Shown here piece by piece: positions 36,533-63,495 of a stretch of DNA of 64,000 nt (position 1 is the stretch's first letter; every line of letters starts with the position of its first letter). The notes below the pieces were generated by a model. It had not been told where the DNA came from. It saw only the letters and a list, made by a program, of their open reading frames with translations, and made no database searches. Location of the stretch: the NCBI GenBank assembly GCA_009731375.1, contig BJOX01000137.1, forward strand, positions 499,709 through 563,708, written 5' to 3'. Source of the stretch: Paulinella micropora (lineage: Eukaryota > Cercozoa > Imbricatea > Euglyphida). The position numbers were made by a program, and so were the translations under genes.

Positions 36533-37816
36533 CTACTGCGCCTGTCCCGACACTAGTCCATCACCCTCTGCGGTGGCTATCGTTTCCAACGGGTGTGCAA
36601 AACGCACCCGGTTACGTGCTTCGGGGTGTGTCCTTTCCGTTGATTGTCTAGGACTTGAATTTGCGCTTCTTGGAGGACTTGTGTCCTGCTGGCCGGCCTT
36701 GGCCTGCACAACACATGTGACGCGTTGCTTGCGTTTGCGTTTGCGTGCTGTGGGCTTACCCATCTGGCTCAGTAGTGTCTCCTGACCGGGCATGTATGCC
36801 GCGAACTTGTCCGCCACCGGGAATTGGCTTTTGAGCATTTCGGCTTCCGCATCGAAGGCGGCGCACCAACTTGCCACGTGCCCGTTTGGCATCAGAGAGA
36901 CCCGTCCGTGTTCATCAACGTCCGGGAATGGCAAGTTCATGTGTGCCTGATGTTTCGGGCAGGGCACCCAATCGCCATCTTCCGGCCTCTTGACCTTCGA
37001 CTCTCCCGCCTTGTATCTGCGTATATACCGCCTCATCGCTATTGGGTGCTGTGGGGTCCCCGGGAATGTGTGCCATCGTTGACACGACTTTCCCATGAGG
37101 CAAGGCCATACCCAAAATCGACGTTCTGGTAAGCAGTTAAAAGCCAGTGCGTGGTGAAAATAATCACACCAAGTATTAGACTTGACCGTTGGTGGGTTGC
37201 CAAGGTCGTCTAACCTCTGTACCCCGTACGGGCATCCAGCCGGACCAGGGTCGATGGCTAATGAGCTGAGAGGTTGATTGGTTTGCCGTGGGATTGTACT
37301 TGTTTTCTTTTTCTTTGTCGCCGGTTGACGTGAGGGCGGGGCCCCTTGTGTCTGGCTAACCGGCGGTGGTGTGGGAGGTAACATGGGGGGTGGTAAGGGC
37401 GGTGGTGAGTAGATGGGCATGGTAAACTGTGGTGCTTGGTAAGTATGAGGTGGTGATGTCAAGCCCACCGGTGGTGGAGAATGAAACCCCGAAGTAGATT
37501 GTTGGGCATATGGGTTAGGGCTACCCCCCGCTGGAGAAGATGTAGATGCGTAAGGGTTTGGAGAATGTCGTGACCCCTGGCCCCAATAAATAATATTCGA
37601 GGAGCTCGATGAGCTCGACGACGATGACCAGTATGGGTTAGGTGAAAAGGGGGATCTCTGATAGGAGCTGGACCCCGTATAAGAGTGGTCTCCCCATGAG
37701 GTGGATGTGACGAAAGACAGTATGTCGAACTGGGGTTCGTTCGCCTTGGGCTGATGGTCCGACAACGACAATCCTACCGCCTGCATTGCTTGCAGCAGGA
37801 TGTTTGCCCTCCGCAT
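36533..37816 (-). CDS. Element B gag-region ORF 3, Pro/Ser-rich, basic C-terminus
   Basis: 427 codons. A proline-rich middle is followed by a Cys/Trp-containing block (residues ~220-270) and basic stretches such as ARKRKRKQR. No CCHC zinc knuckle is recognisable. Position between the other gag-like ORFs and protease suggests a nucleocapsid-like role, but this rests on position and composition only. Confidence 0.6.
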   Translation of the reverse strand: MRRANILLQAMQAVGLSLSDHQPKANEPQFDILSFVTSTSWGDHSYTGSSSYQRSPFSPNPYWSSSSSSSSSSNIIYWGQGSRHSPNPYASTSSPAGGSPNPYAQQSTSGFHSPPPVGLTSPPHTYQAPQFTMPIYSPPPLPPPMLPPTPPPVSQTQGAPPSRQPATKKKKTSTIPRQTNQPLSSLAIDPGPAGCPYGVQRLDDLGNPPTVKSNTWCDYFHHALAFNCLPERRFWVWPCLMGKSCQRWHTFPGTPQHPIAMRRYIRRYKAGESKVKRPEDGDWVPCPKHQAHMNLPFPDVDEHGRVSLMPNGHVASWCAAFDAEAEMLKSQFPVADKFAAYMPGQETLLSQMGKPTARKRKRKQRVTCVVQAKAGQQDTSPPRSANSSPRQSTERTHPEARNRVRFAHPLETIATAEGDGLVSGQAQ

Positions 37817-37829
37817 ACGTTCGTCCTTG

Positions 37830-38744
37830 TCATATTTTTGAGCCGAATATCTTCTTCACAAAAGCTGCATCCCACGCGGATACTTGGACCAATCGGTCAA
37901 CGCGAAAACTCTGAAGCAAGAATGCGCGGTCATCGGCATCTTGTGCCTGTGACAAGACGTTTCGAATGTATTTCTCCCCTGATGTGCGACCTTTGGTAGT
38001 CGTTGCTCTAGCGATGCCCTTAAGGACTGCCACTAGTAACATCGCCAAATCAGCACGAACAAGGGGCGTGATCAACTTTTGTGGGAGGTCCACGATTTCG
38101 TTGTGTGGGACATCGGCTTCCCACATACGTTGTGCCATTGCCGACACAAGGTCGGCGACTATTACAGGGTCGCACATGAAACCCCAGTTGGCTCCTTTGA
38201 CAATTTGTTCGAGCAGGTGATGAGGTCGCATGGGAGGCTTCAATTGTCCCCCTTGGATCAATCGACCCGCTTCCTCATCCCATTGTGGCCACTTGTGCGT
38301 TAATAAGTCTTGTGATGCCCAACGACTGGCTTTGTTGGCTAACATCTGTTTAGTGTCAGCAGCGGTTAGGCTGAACTGCCCAATCGTGCTGTCTAGACAC
38401 GTATAGCTCAACAAAAGCAAGATACCTTCGCCATAATCAATATTAACTTGCGGGTTATACTTGCCATAGTCGAAAGTTGTGGCTTTGTCGAGCCGAGTCA
38501 GAGCTCGTTCGACCAATTTGTCGTTCGCTGTCTTCTGTTGTTCCGTGGTGTTTGTAGGTCGGTTGTGTCCGCCACCCCCCTGGTTTCCCTGGGGCGGGAC
38601 AACTACCGTCTTGTGAAAGAAGACGAATGTCGTTCCCTCTGGGACGACAGTTGCTCTGCCATCTTTGCCATATGTGACATGAACCTCGCTCGCTAGGCGA
38701 ATTCGGAGGATGTCACTGATGGTCTGTGCTACTAACTCGCACAT
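37830..38744 (-). CDS. Element B gag-region ORF 2
   Basis: 304 codons of ordinary, mostly helical composition, starting MCELVAQTISDIL. It ends 14 bases before ORF 3. No domain is recognised; the place in the element and size suit a capsid-like gag part. Confidence 0.6.
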   Translation of the reverse strand: MCELVAQTISDILRIRLASEVHVTYGKDGRATVVPEGTTFVFFHKTVVVPPQGNQGGGGHNRPTNTTEQQKTANDKLVERALTRLDKATTFDYGKYNPQVNIDYGEGILLLLSYTCLDSTIGQFSLTAADTKQMLANKASRWASQDLLTHKWPQWDEEAGRLIQGGQLKPPMRPHHLLEQIVKGANWGFMCDPVIVADLVSAMAQRMWEADVPHNEIVDLPQKLITPLVRADLAMLLVAVLKGIARATTTKGRTSGEKYIRNVLSQAQDADDRAFLLQSFRVDRLVQVSAWDAAFVKKIFGSKI

Positions 38745-38881
38745 AGCGAGGAAGTTGCACCAATAGAGCTTGACTGCCGGTTGGGAGCGATTTTCTTTTC
38801 CACCGCCTTCCCACCTCTAATGGCCTTCTCAAACACCATGTTGGCCTTGAAGTATTTGAACTTCGTTGCCATCCTACTCAC

Positions 38882-39715
38882 TCAGGTCCACTGATGCTGT
38901 TCGATTGTATCAAGCAGCTCGTTAAGGGTGTCCCGGGCTTGGGCAGCTGCTGTTGAATCGTCCTCAGCGGGGAGAAGCTGTTTTTTCCAGCTCTTGTGCT
39001 CTGTGAGGGTGAGATTCCAAATTGCAACCGCAGCACTCAGGTTTCGTGCTGAAACTATATTCCAAGCTTGTATCTCCGAGATAAACACCAGCAACCCTGC
39101 CGAGTTGGGCCACTTTGTGTCTGTAGCTAGTTCTTTATCTGGGTCCTGTGTGAAAGGAAAAGTGAGAGAGGGTTGCAGATCCTTTTTCTCGACGAATAAG
39201 GTATTCAGCAAAGCTGGATACCTTTGGTGGTTTATCTGCCACGCCTCGTCTAATAAGGAGTCACGCACGGTTGCTAGAACCCTGTAGAGGTCCATAATAT
39301 GATGTATGGTAGCGGTACCATTTGCAGTAAGGCTCGGATGGAACAAATGCATTAGTCCAATAGCCCCTTGTATCGAGGGCTCCTTGAACACACACCTGTA
39401 CCAAGTCGCCTCCTCGTACATGTTATTCGGGAAAAGATGCATCGAGTTGTCGTTTGGGTTTGTCCCATGTTCCTCGTCATCTTGAGGGCCTCGGTATCGG
39501 TCCAGCACCACCTTCGTTTGAATTGCACGAGCCGGAATTACCAACCCATTGTCGGGCCCTATCCATGGGGAGCGAGGGACAGGTTCCTCCTGTGCTCGTC
39601 CTCCTCCCCTTGCGGGAGTGGTAAAACCGCCTGTGGCGTCGTTACCGTCTGCTTCGTCAGACATGTCGAGTTTTATAGCGATGGATGATCTCGTTTTAGA
39701 GCCTATCCACGCCAT
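38882..39715 (-). CDS. Element B gag-region ORF 1
   Basis: 277 codons, acidic N-terminus, helical C-terminus ending in a Glu/Asp/Leu-rich coil. First ORF of the element after a ~1.6-kb leader. No family is recognised. Whether ORFs 1-3 are separate proteins or one broken gag cannot be decided here. Confidence 0.6.
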   Translation of the reverse strand: MAWIGSKTRSSIAIKLDMSDEADGNDATGGFTTPARGGGRAQEEPVPRSPWIGPDNGLVIPARAIQTKVVLDRYRGPQDDEEHGTNPNDNSMHLFPNNMYEEATWYRCVFKEPSIQGAIGLMHLFHPSLTANGTATIHHIMDLYRVLATVRDSLLDEAWQINHQRYPALLNTLFVEKKDLQPSLTFPFTQDPDKELATDTKWPNSAGLLVFISEIQAWNIVSARNLSAAVAIWNLTLTEHKSWKKQLLPAEDDSTAAAQARDTLNELLDTIEQHQWT

Positions 39716-41328
39716 GTTCCATGTGCCCCTGAAGGGTTGAAACGAGCAGATGGAGTCGTATGTTCTCGTGTTGTGTAAGTGTGCTGTTGTGTTTGTCTTT
39801 TGTTGTCGTGTGTTCTGTTCACTGTGTCGTCAATGCTTGTGTCAAGCACGATGTTATACAACACGACAACCAACTCACACCCAACACAACAATCAACAAA
39901 TAACAGTCAAGGAATTGGTGGACTCACCCTCCCCCTCTATCGGGGGAAGCCTTGCTGTTCCTTCTGCCAAGCCAGACGATGTGTACGTGTGCACCCTGAC
40001 AAAGTACACCACACTTGTGCTTCACAAACAAGTCTGTTAGCAACCTTACTCCACCCTCGTGCGTACACAATCAAGAATCGTTCGAAAAGATTTTCAATGA
40101 TCCTTTCTGGGCTCAGCCCAATAGGTCACTGTTATTGTCCTTTTGTGAAAGAACCTTTCCCAACTCAAAAACCAACCGAAGCTTTGCCTTTTTGAGTCAC
40201 TAGTATGGGGGGTGTGTTTGTGAGTGTTCTCGTGTGTGTGTATGTCTTTGTGTGTACCGAGTGCTGCTGACTCTTCACACAAACAACGGCTGATGCCTTG
40301 TGAGTTGCTCGGTGTCCGAGTTTTTGTTTTTGGTGATCTATTCGACACCACACACAAGTTGTTAGTGCTTGGGTGTGATGTGAGGTGTGTGTCTCTGTGT
40401 GTCTACGAGAGTGTGTATGCCTGTGTGTGTACCGAGTGCTGGTGACTCTTCACACACTTGTCGTTGATGTCTTGGGAGCTGCTCGGTATCAGTGTTCTTG
40501 TCCTTGCTGACCTTGGTGACACCACACAACACGTTTGGAGTGTTTGAGTGTGATGTGGGGTGTGTGTTTCGTTGTTTGTGAACAAAAATAAAAATTGTTC
40601 CCAAAACACTCCTTTTTAGCCTCCCTGTCTTCAATGTACACTCAATTCCCCCGGCCTATGTCTCAATAGACTGGCCTACCACCCCTTTGAGAGATGGCTA
40701 CCTTCTTTGGTGTGGGATGGGTGTTGTTTGTATAAACATGTTTTATGCCAAAGGAATAGTATTCTGTATGTGTGTCGTTTGTTTGTTTTCCTTCTGCCTC
40801 GTTGCACGTATTGACGTGTCAACAACGTTTGTGTGTGTAACGTGTTTTTGGCAGTACAAACAAGAGTTAGAGCGTGTAATTGTTGGTTATTCTCCTCGTG
40901 AGGAGTATGCAGTATGTGTAGGTATAAGTGTAGAAGTGTTGACAGAACTGATAGGAGGGTGTTTTCCTTCCCTTGTGTGTTTGTTACGTACTCCTCTGGC
41001 TCGACAATGTGTCGACAATCACACCAGTGAGCCCCCTAATGTTTCTGTCTCACTAAGTACACTTTCTATGCCCCCTACACACTCCAAACACACTGCCTGA
41101 GGTGTCAAAATCGTACACACAACGAGTGTCTTGTCGTGCCGCTTTGTGGGCCTCTGTGCAAGATTTCACTGTTGTTTTTGTGCACTGCAAGCTACTAACA
41201 CCTCCCCAACTCCTTTCCTGCACTCCTCCACTACCTTTCCTTCTTGCTTTGCTTAGGGGAGTGGCTATTTTCAAATTGCTGAATTGAAATTTGGAGGATA
41301 TAAAAAATCTAGGCTGGGACTCCACTTT
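39716..41328. other. Element B 5' leader, with a ~175-bp tandem repeat
   Basis: No convincing ORF between the 5' LTR and gag ORF 1. Two GT-rich units of about 175 bp (40207-40384, 40385-40563) share ACCGAGTGCTG at 40256 and 40431. Such long structured leaders may hold packaging or translation signals. Confidence 0.65.
41309..41324 (-). promoter_or_regulatory. Candidate primer-binding site of element B
   Basis: Four bases inside the 5' LTR, the minus strand reads TGGAGTCCCAGCCTAG. Starting with TGG at this place is what is expected for pairing with the CCA end of a tRNA. The tRNA was not identified. Confidence 0.5.
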
Positions 41329-42164
41329 TGTCGGTTATAATCAAAAGATATTATTTAATGTAAGCCGGGGTATTTATCCTTCCAATTCCACAGCACTCTG
41401 AGAATAACCTAATCTTCCTCCTCTACAAAGAGAGGAAACCAGTATGGAGGAAAATGTAGGAGACTGTCAGAGCCAAGCAACAAAAAGGAAAAAGAGAGAG
41501 AGGCATTTCCCAGTGTCACCCTTAACGATAATATTATACTGCTTGAAAAAATAGTACCGGTTATGAATCGTAATATGATCGTTTTCAACCGGCTAAAAAG
41601 TATATAAATAAAAACGGATATAACTACATCTTAAAGAGATATAGCTCTTCTATACATCACTGTGTATAGATAGGGGTATAAGAAAAGGTCACACATTTAT
41701 CTATCTGCGCCTACATAGTATTATCGTTTTCAACCGGCTCAAAATTATATAAATAAAAACGGATGTAACTACATCTTAACGAGATATAGTTCATATATAT
41801 TAATACAGCACCGTGACTGTGTATAGGGATATAAGAAAAGGTCGCATATTTACCGGGGCCTATCTGCGCCTACCGTTGAATCCCCCCTCCGGGGCCGTCT
41901 TATACGGGAACCGTGCCCTAGCTAATAGGGGTAGATTGGCCCCCGTAAATATCGACGGTTGAGAGCTTGTAGTACTCTCCAGGTCCGTTTCCTCATGGAT
42001 GTCCGGCGCCTGTGGAGACACACCATTGAGCAAACGTTGTAAACCCGTTGTACGTCATGTGCTTGCAAAATGCAAATTTGAGTTTGGAGATTTTAGAGTT
42101 CAAATTTGAATTTGAATTTTGAACTGTCTCCCCCCCTTCTATGGCGATCTGCCATAGACGTACA
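41329..42164 (-). repeat. Element B 5' LTR (long version)
   Basis: About 836 bp. It differs from the 3' LTR mainly by an internal tandem duplication of ~145 bp (units starting ~41578 and ~41723, each with TCGTTTTCAACCGGCT and ATATAAATAAAAACGGAT), plus small GGCC-type insertions. The promoter of the element would lie here. Confidence 0.88.
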
Positions 42165-42514
42165 ACGGTGTGATGTCACGAAGATCACTGTTTTATTAAT
42201 AATTTACTATTATATATTCATAATACATATTATTAATACCGGTACTGGTAATATGTTGCCACTCGTACTGACTACTAGGGATGAGTGGGAAGCTTATCGA
42301 TATTAATAATATTAATATTAATAATAAGAGATGAAATGAAAGTGGTAAAAGGACTCGAAAAAAATGACATTTGCCAAAGTAAGGAGGAGAAACCCCCCGG
42401 CCCCCGACAGTATGATCAGAAGTGTTTGCGGAAAAAAAGTGAAAAATAAAAAAGAGAAGAGAAACGAGAGAGGTGGGTAAGGAAGTACTATGAGCACAAA
42501 GAAATAAGGCGCAG

Positions 42515-42554
<40 letters not shown>

Positions 42555-42849
42555 TAATGACTGGCATAAATGAAAGGGAGAACTGCAGTGATATTGTTGA
42601 TACACTATACTAAAATTATATGTTAAATTCAAGTAAGTAAGGCTCTTCTTGCTACTAATAAGCTTAACAACATGCAAGTGAAAATAATTATACAATTTTT
42701 TACATTTTAGATATTGTTTGGATTTTTTCATAATTTCCACAAATTTACCCAAAATCAAATCCATACCAAAATTCAAATTTTGTCAAATCCAAATTTCATC
42801 GATAATGAACAAAGTTGTATAATTTTTTTACACGAATGTCCTTAGAAAT
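42165..42849. other. AT-rich flank of element B, no gene
   Basis: AT-rich unique sequence with an (AT)n tract at ~42516-42551. No ORF of interest. Confidence 0.6.
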
Positions 42850-43258
42850 ATGGTGGTGATGATGATGATGATGATGATGGTAATGAAGAAGAAGAAGAAG
42901 AAGAAGAAGAAGAAGAAGAAGAAGGAGAAGAAGAAGAAGAAGAAGAAGAAGAAGAAGAAGAAGGAGGAGGAGGAGGAGAAGAAGGAGAAGAAGAAGAAGA
43001 AGGAGGAGGAGGAGGAGGAGAAGAAGAAGAAGAGGAAGAGGAAGAGGAAGAGGAAGAAGAAGAAGATGAAGAAGAAGAAGAAGAAGAAGAAGAAGAAGAT
43101 AAACAGGAGAAGCAGGAGGAGGAGGAGGAGAGGGAAGAAGCAGAAGAAGAAGAAGAAGAAGAAGAAGAAGAGGAGGAGGAGGAGGAGGAGGAAGAAGAAG
43201 AAGAAGAAGAAGAAGAAGAAGAAGAAGAAGAACAAGAAGAAGAAGAAGAATTCGTAGT
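42850..43258. repeat. (GAA)n/(GAG)n trinucleotide array
   Basis: About 400 bp of purine-only GAA, GAG and AAG units, starting with GAT units. Lys/Glu and Phe/Ser frames through it are artefacts. Confidence 0.97.
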
Positions 43259-43344
43259 AGTAGTTGTAGGAGTATCGGTAGGTAGTTGTGGAAAGGTAAT
43301 GGAAGAAGTGGAAGAGGAGGAGGAATCTCGCGGAAAGGTGATCT

Positions 43345-43402
43345 CTAGCGAGCTGCCAGGAGAAGGCGGGCGAGACCAGTCCACACCGCGCACGTACTCC
43401 CA
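43345..43402 (-). pseudogene. Partial copy of the kinase GVDWSR exon
   Basis: Shares TACGTG and GGTGTGGACTGGTCT with the kinase exon at 45223-45122 and is preceded by a GCAG acceptor, then diverges. It lies downstream of the last resolved kinase exon. It could be a decoy copy or an alternative last exon; the gap at 43736-44460 prevents a decision. Confidence 0.6.
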
Positions 43403-43479
43403 GCCTGCCACAACACACATACATACATACAAAAACACACCCACACGCTTGGGGTTGGTGTGTGAGTGTGTGTGTGAGT

Positions 43480-43556
43480 GAGTGAGTGTGATAGAGAGAG
43501 AGAGAGAGAGAGAGAGAGTGAGAGAGTGAGTGAGTGTGTGTGTGAGAGAGAGAGAG

Positions 43557-43591
<35 letters not shown>

Positions 43592-43682
43592 AGAAAGAAA
43601 GGGTAAGAGAGGGAGAGAGAGAGAGAATATATATATATATATATGTATATATTATGTATGTATATATAAATATACATATATG

Positions 43683-43723
<41 letters not shown>

Positions 43724-43735
43724 CGGGGGGAGGGG
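43480..43735. repeat. GA, GAAA and TA simple repeats up to a gap
   Basis: (GA)n and (GAAA)n at 43490-43625, then (TA)n with GTATATAT variants to 43715. Confidence 0.95.
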
Positions 43736-44460
43736 NNNNNNNNNNNNNNNNNNNNNNNNNNNNNNNNNNNNNNNNNNNNNNNNNNNNNNNNNNNNNNNNN
43801 NNNNNNNNNNNNNNNNNNNNNNNNNNNNNNNNNNNNNNNNNNNNNNNNNNNNNNNNNNNNNNNNNNNNNNNNNNNNNNNNNNNNNNNNNNNNNNNNNNNN
43901 NNNNNNNNNNNNNNNNNNNNNNNNNNNNNNNNNNNNNNNNNNNNNNNNNNNNNNNNNNNNNNNNNNNNNNNNNNNNNNNNNNNNNNNNNNNNNNNNNNNN
44001 NNNNNNNNNNNNNNNNNNNNNNNNNNNNNNNNNNNNNNNNNNNNNNNNNNNNNNNNNNNNNNNNNNNNNNNNNNNNNNNNNNNNNNNNNNNNNNNNNNNN
44101 NNNNNNNNNNNNNNNNNNNNNNNNNNNNNNNNNNNNNNNNNNNNNNNNNNNNNNNNNNNNNNNNNNNNNNNNNNNNNNNNNNNNNNNNNNNNNNNNNNNN
44201 NNNNNNNNNNNNNNNNNNNNNNNNNNNNNNNNNNNNNNNNNNNNNNNNNNNNNNNNNNNNNNNNNNNNNNNNNNNNNNNNNNNNNNNNNNNNNNNNNNNN
44301 NNNNNNNNNNNNNNNNNNNNNNNNNNNNNNNNNNNNNNNNNNNNNNNNNNNNNNNNNNNNNNNNNNNNNNNNNNNNNNNNNNNNNNNNNNNNNNNNNNNN
44401 NNNNNNNNNNNNNNNNNNNNNNNNNNNNNNNNNNNNNNNNNNNNNNNNNNNNNNNNNNNN

Positions 44461-60139
<15,679 letters not shown>

Positions 60140-60765
60140 GACGCCCGATTGGGCAGCGCAAGTCTAGCGCAGCACAACAAACAGACATAGGTAGCTATAG
60201 GACTTTAGAATAAGATGTTAAGCAGGCAGTCGAGCCACCGTAATCATGCTTCGAAATTGTGAGCGTTACTGTTACGTACTTTCAACTTCTGCTGACATTC
60301 TTGTGCTTCGATGTTTGCTTCAAAACAATCCAATTAAAAGCAACAGAATTGGAATACTATTGACTATTGGAAAGTGATAGTTAAGTTTGTGCATGTTGCA
60401 ATATTCCTGCAGAAACAGGACGAAAGAAAGTAAAAATGAAGAATCAGTCTCAAATCCAATCATTTCATATTGCAGAAGTAAAAATAGAAATATATGAGTA
60501 GTTTAATAGGAAACCAGCCCTTATAATAAGTTTTGCTCCACAAACAAACCACACAGGCAGCCACAAGTGGGATGACACATTTTGGAACACAAAATATGTC
60601 CGCAAATACCGTGGATAAGTTTTTTCAAGCGGACGGAGCCACCTTCATTGAAAATCCAGAATTTGTTGGTCGGACCGGTCAGGTTGGGTTTCGGGAAACT
60701 GTCCAATCAAACCTTTTTGCTTTGCTTTCCGCAAGAACCAGAAAGCAGAATCAACCACATCTCCC
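60140..60765. promoter_or_regulatory. Shared upstream region of the kinase and mitochondrial Hsp70 genes
   Basis: 626 bp separate the two divergent start codons. AT-rich unique sequence, no microsatellite. No heat-shock element or TATA box could be assigned with confidence. It may be a bidirectional promoter. Confidence 0.4.
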
Positions 60766-63495
60766 ATGTTGTCCGTCTTGCCAAGGGTACGCAGCGTGCC
60801 TCCTGCTCCTTTCGTATGCTGACTCAAATTTGTCAACTTGTGCTTATGAGTGTTGTTTCTTTTGTGTTTTTCTTGTGTCGCAGAGACTTGGCAACAACCT
60901 ATTCAGGTAAACTCCTTGTACCGCATTCATTTCGAGTTGCCGTGGCGTCGCAAACCTTTTTTTATGCTGTTCTGCAGGGCGCAGACCTGCCTGGGGGAAG
61001 TGCAGCAGTCGCGCTTTGCCCCTGCTGGCATGCGCTTCTTGGGCTCTAGCCAGGGACACATCGTCGGTATGCGCAACTTGCGAAAGTGCCGTGAGAGAAT
61101 GCGTAGTATAATGAACCTTTGTCGAGAACTAGAGCAGTTTGCGTCCATATCATTTGTCTTCTGGACGCAAAAGAGCACTTGTTTACATTCAAATGGTTTT
61201 TACCTGATTTTTCCACAACTTTCGTGATATCTCTGAAGGTATCGATCTGGGAACCACCAACTCCTGCGTCGCTGTTATGGAGGGTGGCAACTATCGTATC
61301 ATCGAGAACGCCGAGGGTCACCGCACGACTCCATCCATTGTTGGTTTCACTGAGAAGGGCGAGCGCATCGTCGGTATCGCTGCAAAGCGACAGGTACAAG
61401 TTCTTGAGCACATGAGCAATCTTAGCATCCTCATTTTGTCTCAATTAGATGGTTCAAAACGCGAAGCACACTATCTACGCCTCAAAGCGTTTGATTGGTC
61501 GCCGTTTTGATGATAAAGAAGTCCAGAAGGAAAAGGGACAAGTGCCTTTCGACATTGTGAAAGGTCCAGATTTCTTACTGTCTGTCGTGTTCGTGTAAGG
61601 TGTAGGTCTTTGTTTGCCCTGTCTTGTGTCCACACTACGTCTAACCCGCCTTTTACCTGCTACGTCTTAGGCCCAGGAGGGGATGCGTGGGTGCAAGCTC
61701 GTGGCGAAAAATACTCCCCAAGTCAGATTGGAGCCATGATTTTGGGGAAAATGAAGGACACTGCCGAGGCATTTCTGGACTGTAAAGTAAATCAGGCGGT
61801 TATTACCGTCCCGGCTTACTTCAACGACGCGCAGCGTCAGGCCACCAAAGACGCGGGCAAAATTGCCGGTCTCGAAGTGAAACGCATCATCAACGAGCCT
61901 ACTGCTGCCGCCCTTGCGTACGGGATGGAGAAAGCTGGTGCCGACAAGAAAATTGCCGTCTTTGATTTGGGTGGTGGAACCTTTGATGTTTCCGTACTGG
62001 AGTTGTCGGATGGTGTGTTTGAGGTTAAGGCAACAAATGGTGACACATTCTTGGGTGGTGAGGACTTCGATAACCGCTTGCTGAAGTACCTCGTGGACAC
62101 TTTTAAAAAAGAACAAGGTGAGGACCTGAGCAAAGATTACATGGCTATGGGCCGTCTGAAGGAGGCGGCAGAAAAAGCCAAGATCGAGCTGTCATCGACA
62201 ACATCTACTGAAATCAATCTCCCTTACATCACCTCAGGACCCAAACACTTAAACATGACTCTAACGCGTGCCAAGCTCGAGGAGCTTGTTCAAGATCTCC
62301 TGGATCGCACGCTGAAGCCCTGTGAGGACTGTCTGAAAGACGCAGGGTTGAGCAAATCGGACATTGACTCTGTGCTCCTTGTCGGTGGTATGACACGGAT
62401 GCCCAAGGTCGCATCTCTTGTGGAGAAGTTCTTTGGTCAAACTCCCTCCAAGGTCTGAATCTTTTTCTTACTTCCTCATGTCCTACACAGTTGTCTCGTC
62501 GTCTACGTAACATTCATCCTGTTAGAAAAGGAACCACGTTTTTGATGCAATTCAATTAATTTATATTACCTTTTTTTCTTTCAGGGGGTCAACCCAGACG
62601 AGGTCGTGGCCGCTGGTGCAGCAATTCAGGGTGGTGTTCTCAGAGGTGATGTCAAAGATGTGCTCCTGCTGGATGTCACCCCTCTTTCCCTCGGTATCGA
62701 AACTCTGGGTGGTGTCTTCACCCGCCTCATCAACCGCAACACCACCATTCCCACAAAGAAGAGCCAAACGTTCTCAACTGCTGCGGATAACCAAACCCAG
62801 GTTGGTATCAAGGTCTACCAAGGAGAGCGTGAAATGGCTGCTATGAACAAGCTGCTGGGAGAATTCGACCTCGTCGGAATTCCTCCGGCTCCCAAGGGCC
62901 GACCTCAGATTGAGGTGACCTTTGACATCAACGCTGATGGTGTGGTCAACGTCTCAGCCAAGGACAAAGCGACCGGCAAGGAGCAGACGATCAAGATCCA
63001 GAGCTCTGGTGGTCTGTCCGACGCGCAAGTCGAACAGATGCTCAAGGATGCGGAGCAGCATGCCGAGTCTGACAAAGCCAAGAGGGAACTGATTGAAGCT
63101 AAGAACCAGGGAGAGTCCACCATCAACGAATCTCAGAAAGCACTGGACGAGCACAGAGACAAGATCGACGCTGGTGTTGTTAAGGAAATCGAAGATTGTA
63201 TCGCTGAAGTTCGCGACATCTTCGCGAAGTCGGAGGATCTGACGCAAGTCCGTGAGGCGGTGGCTAAGTTGCAGAAGACAACGCAGAAGATCGGTGAAGC
63301 TGTTTACAAGGTATCCGAAGTCACTTCATTTCTACATTATACTCTGAATTGTACTCGTGTCGAGTTGTATTCATGTCGATTTGTTCGTTGTTGTAGGATG
63401 CTGGAAAGGGACAGTCTACAGATTCAGATAGTGGCAAGGACGGCCAGACCGTTGATGCTGAGTATGAGGAAACATCAAAGAAGGGCAAGAAGTAG
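60766..63495 (+). CDS. HSPA9: Mitochondrial Hsp70 (DnaK-type chaperone), eight exons
   Basis: Exons 60766-60786, 60884-60906, 60978-61066, 61239-61393, 61449-61563, 61671-62452, 62585-63310, 63397-63495: 2,010 nt, 669 codons plus TAG, all in phase with GT-AG introns. The first three exons encode an Arg-rich, acid-poor presequence ([17 protein letters not shown]). The ATPase domain starts at [16 protein letters not shown], with [15 protein letters not shown] and [12 protein letters not shown]. The substrate domain has the conserved [16 protein letters not shown] and the [18 protein letters not shown] stretch, and the C-terminus ends [13 protein letters not shown], all of the mitochondrial/bacterial DnaK type rather than the cytosolic EEVD type. 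It imports and folds proteins in the matrix with J-protein and GrpE partners. Length is as usual for the family and introns are free of microsatellites. Confidence 0.97.

Larger units (their letters stand above)
25876..42164 (-). mobile_element. Very large Ty3/gypsy-like LTR element (element B), decayed
   Basis: Bounded by direct repeats at 25876-26543 and 41329-42164 that both begin TGT and end ACA. It is read on -: leader, three gag-region ORFs, protease, RT, RNase H, integrase, then about 3.6 kb of extra ORF sequence before the 3' LTR. At about 16.3 kb it is much longer than typical gypsy elements. The RT region and the downstream ORFs are broken by frame changes. No matching target-site duplication was found beside the LTRs and no clear polypurine tract lies beside the 3' LTR, so the exact ends are approximate. 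Confidence 0.9.
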
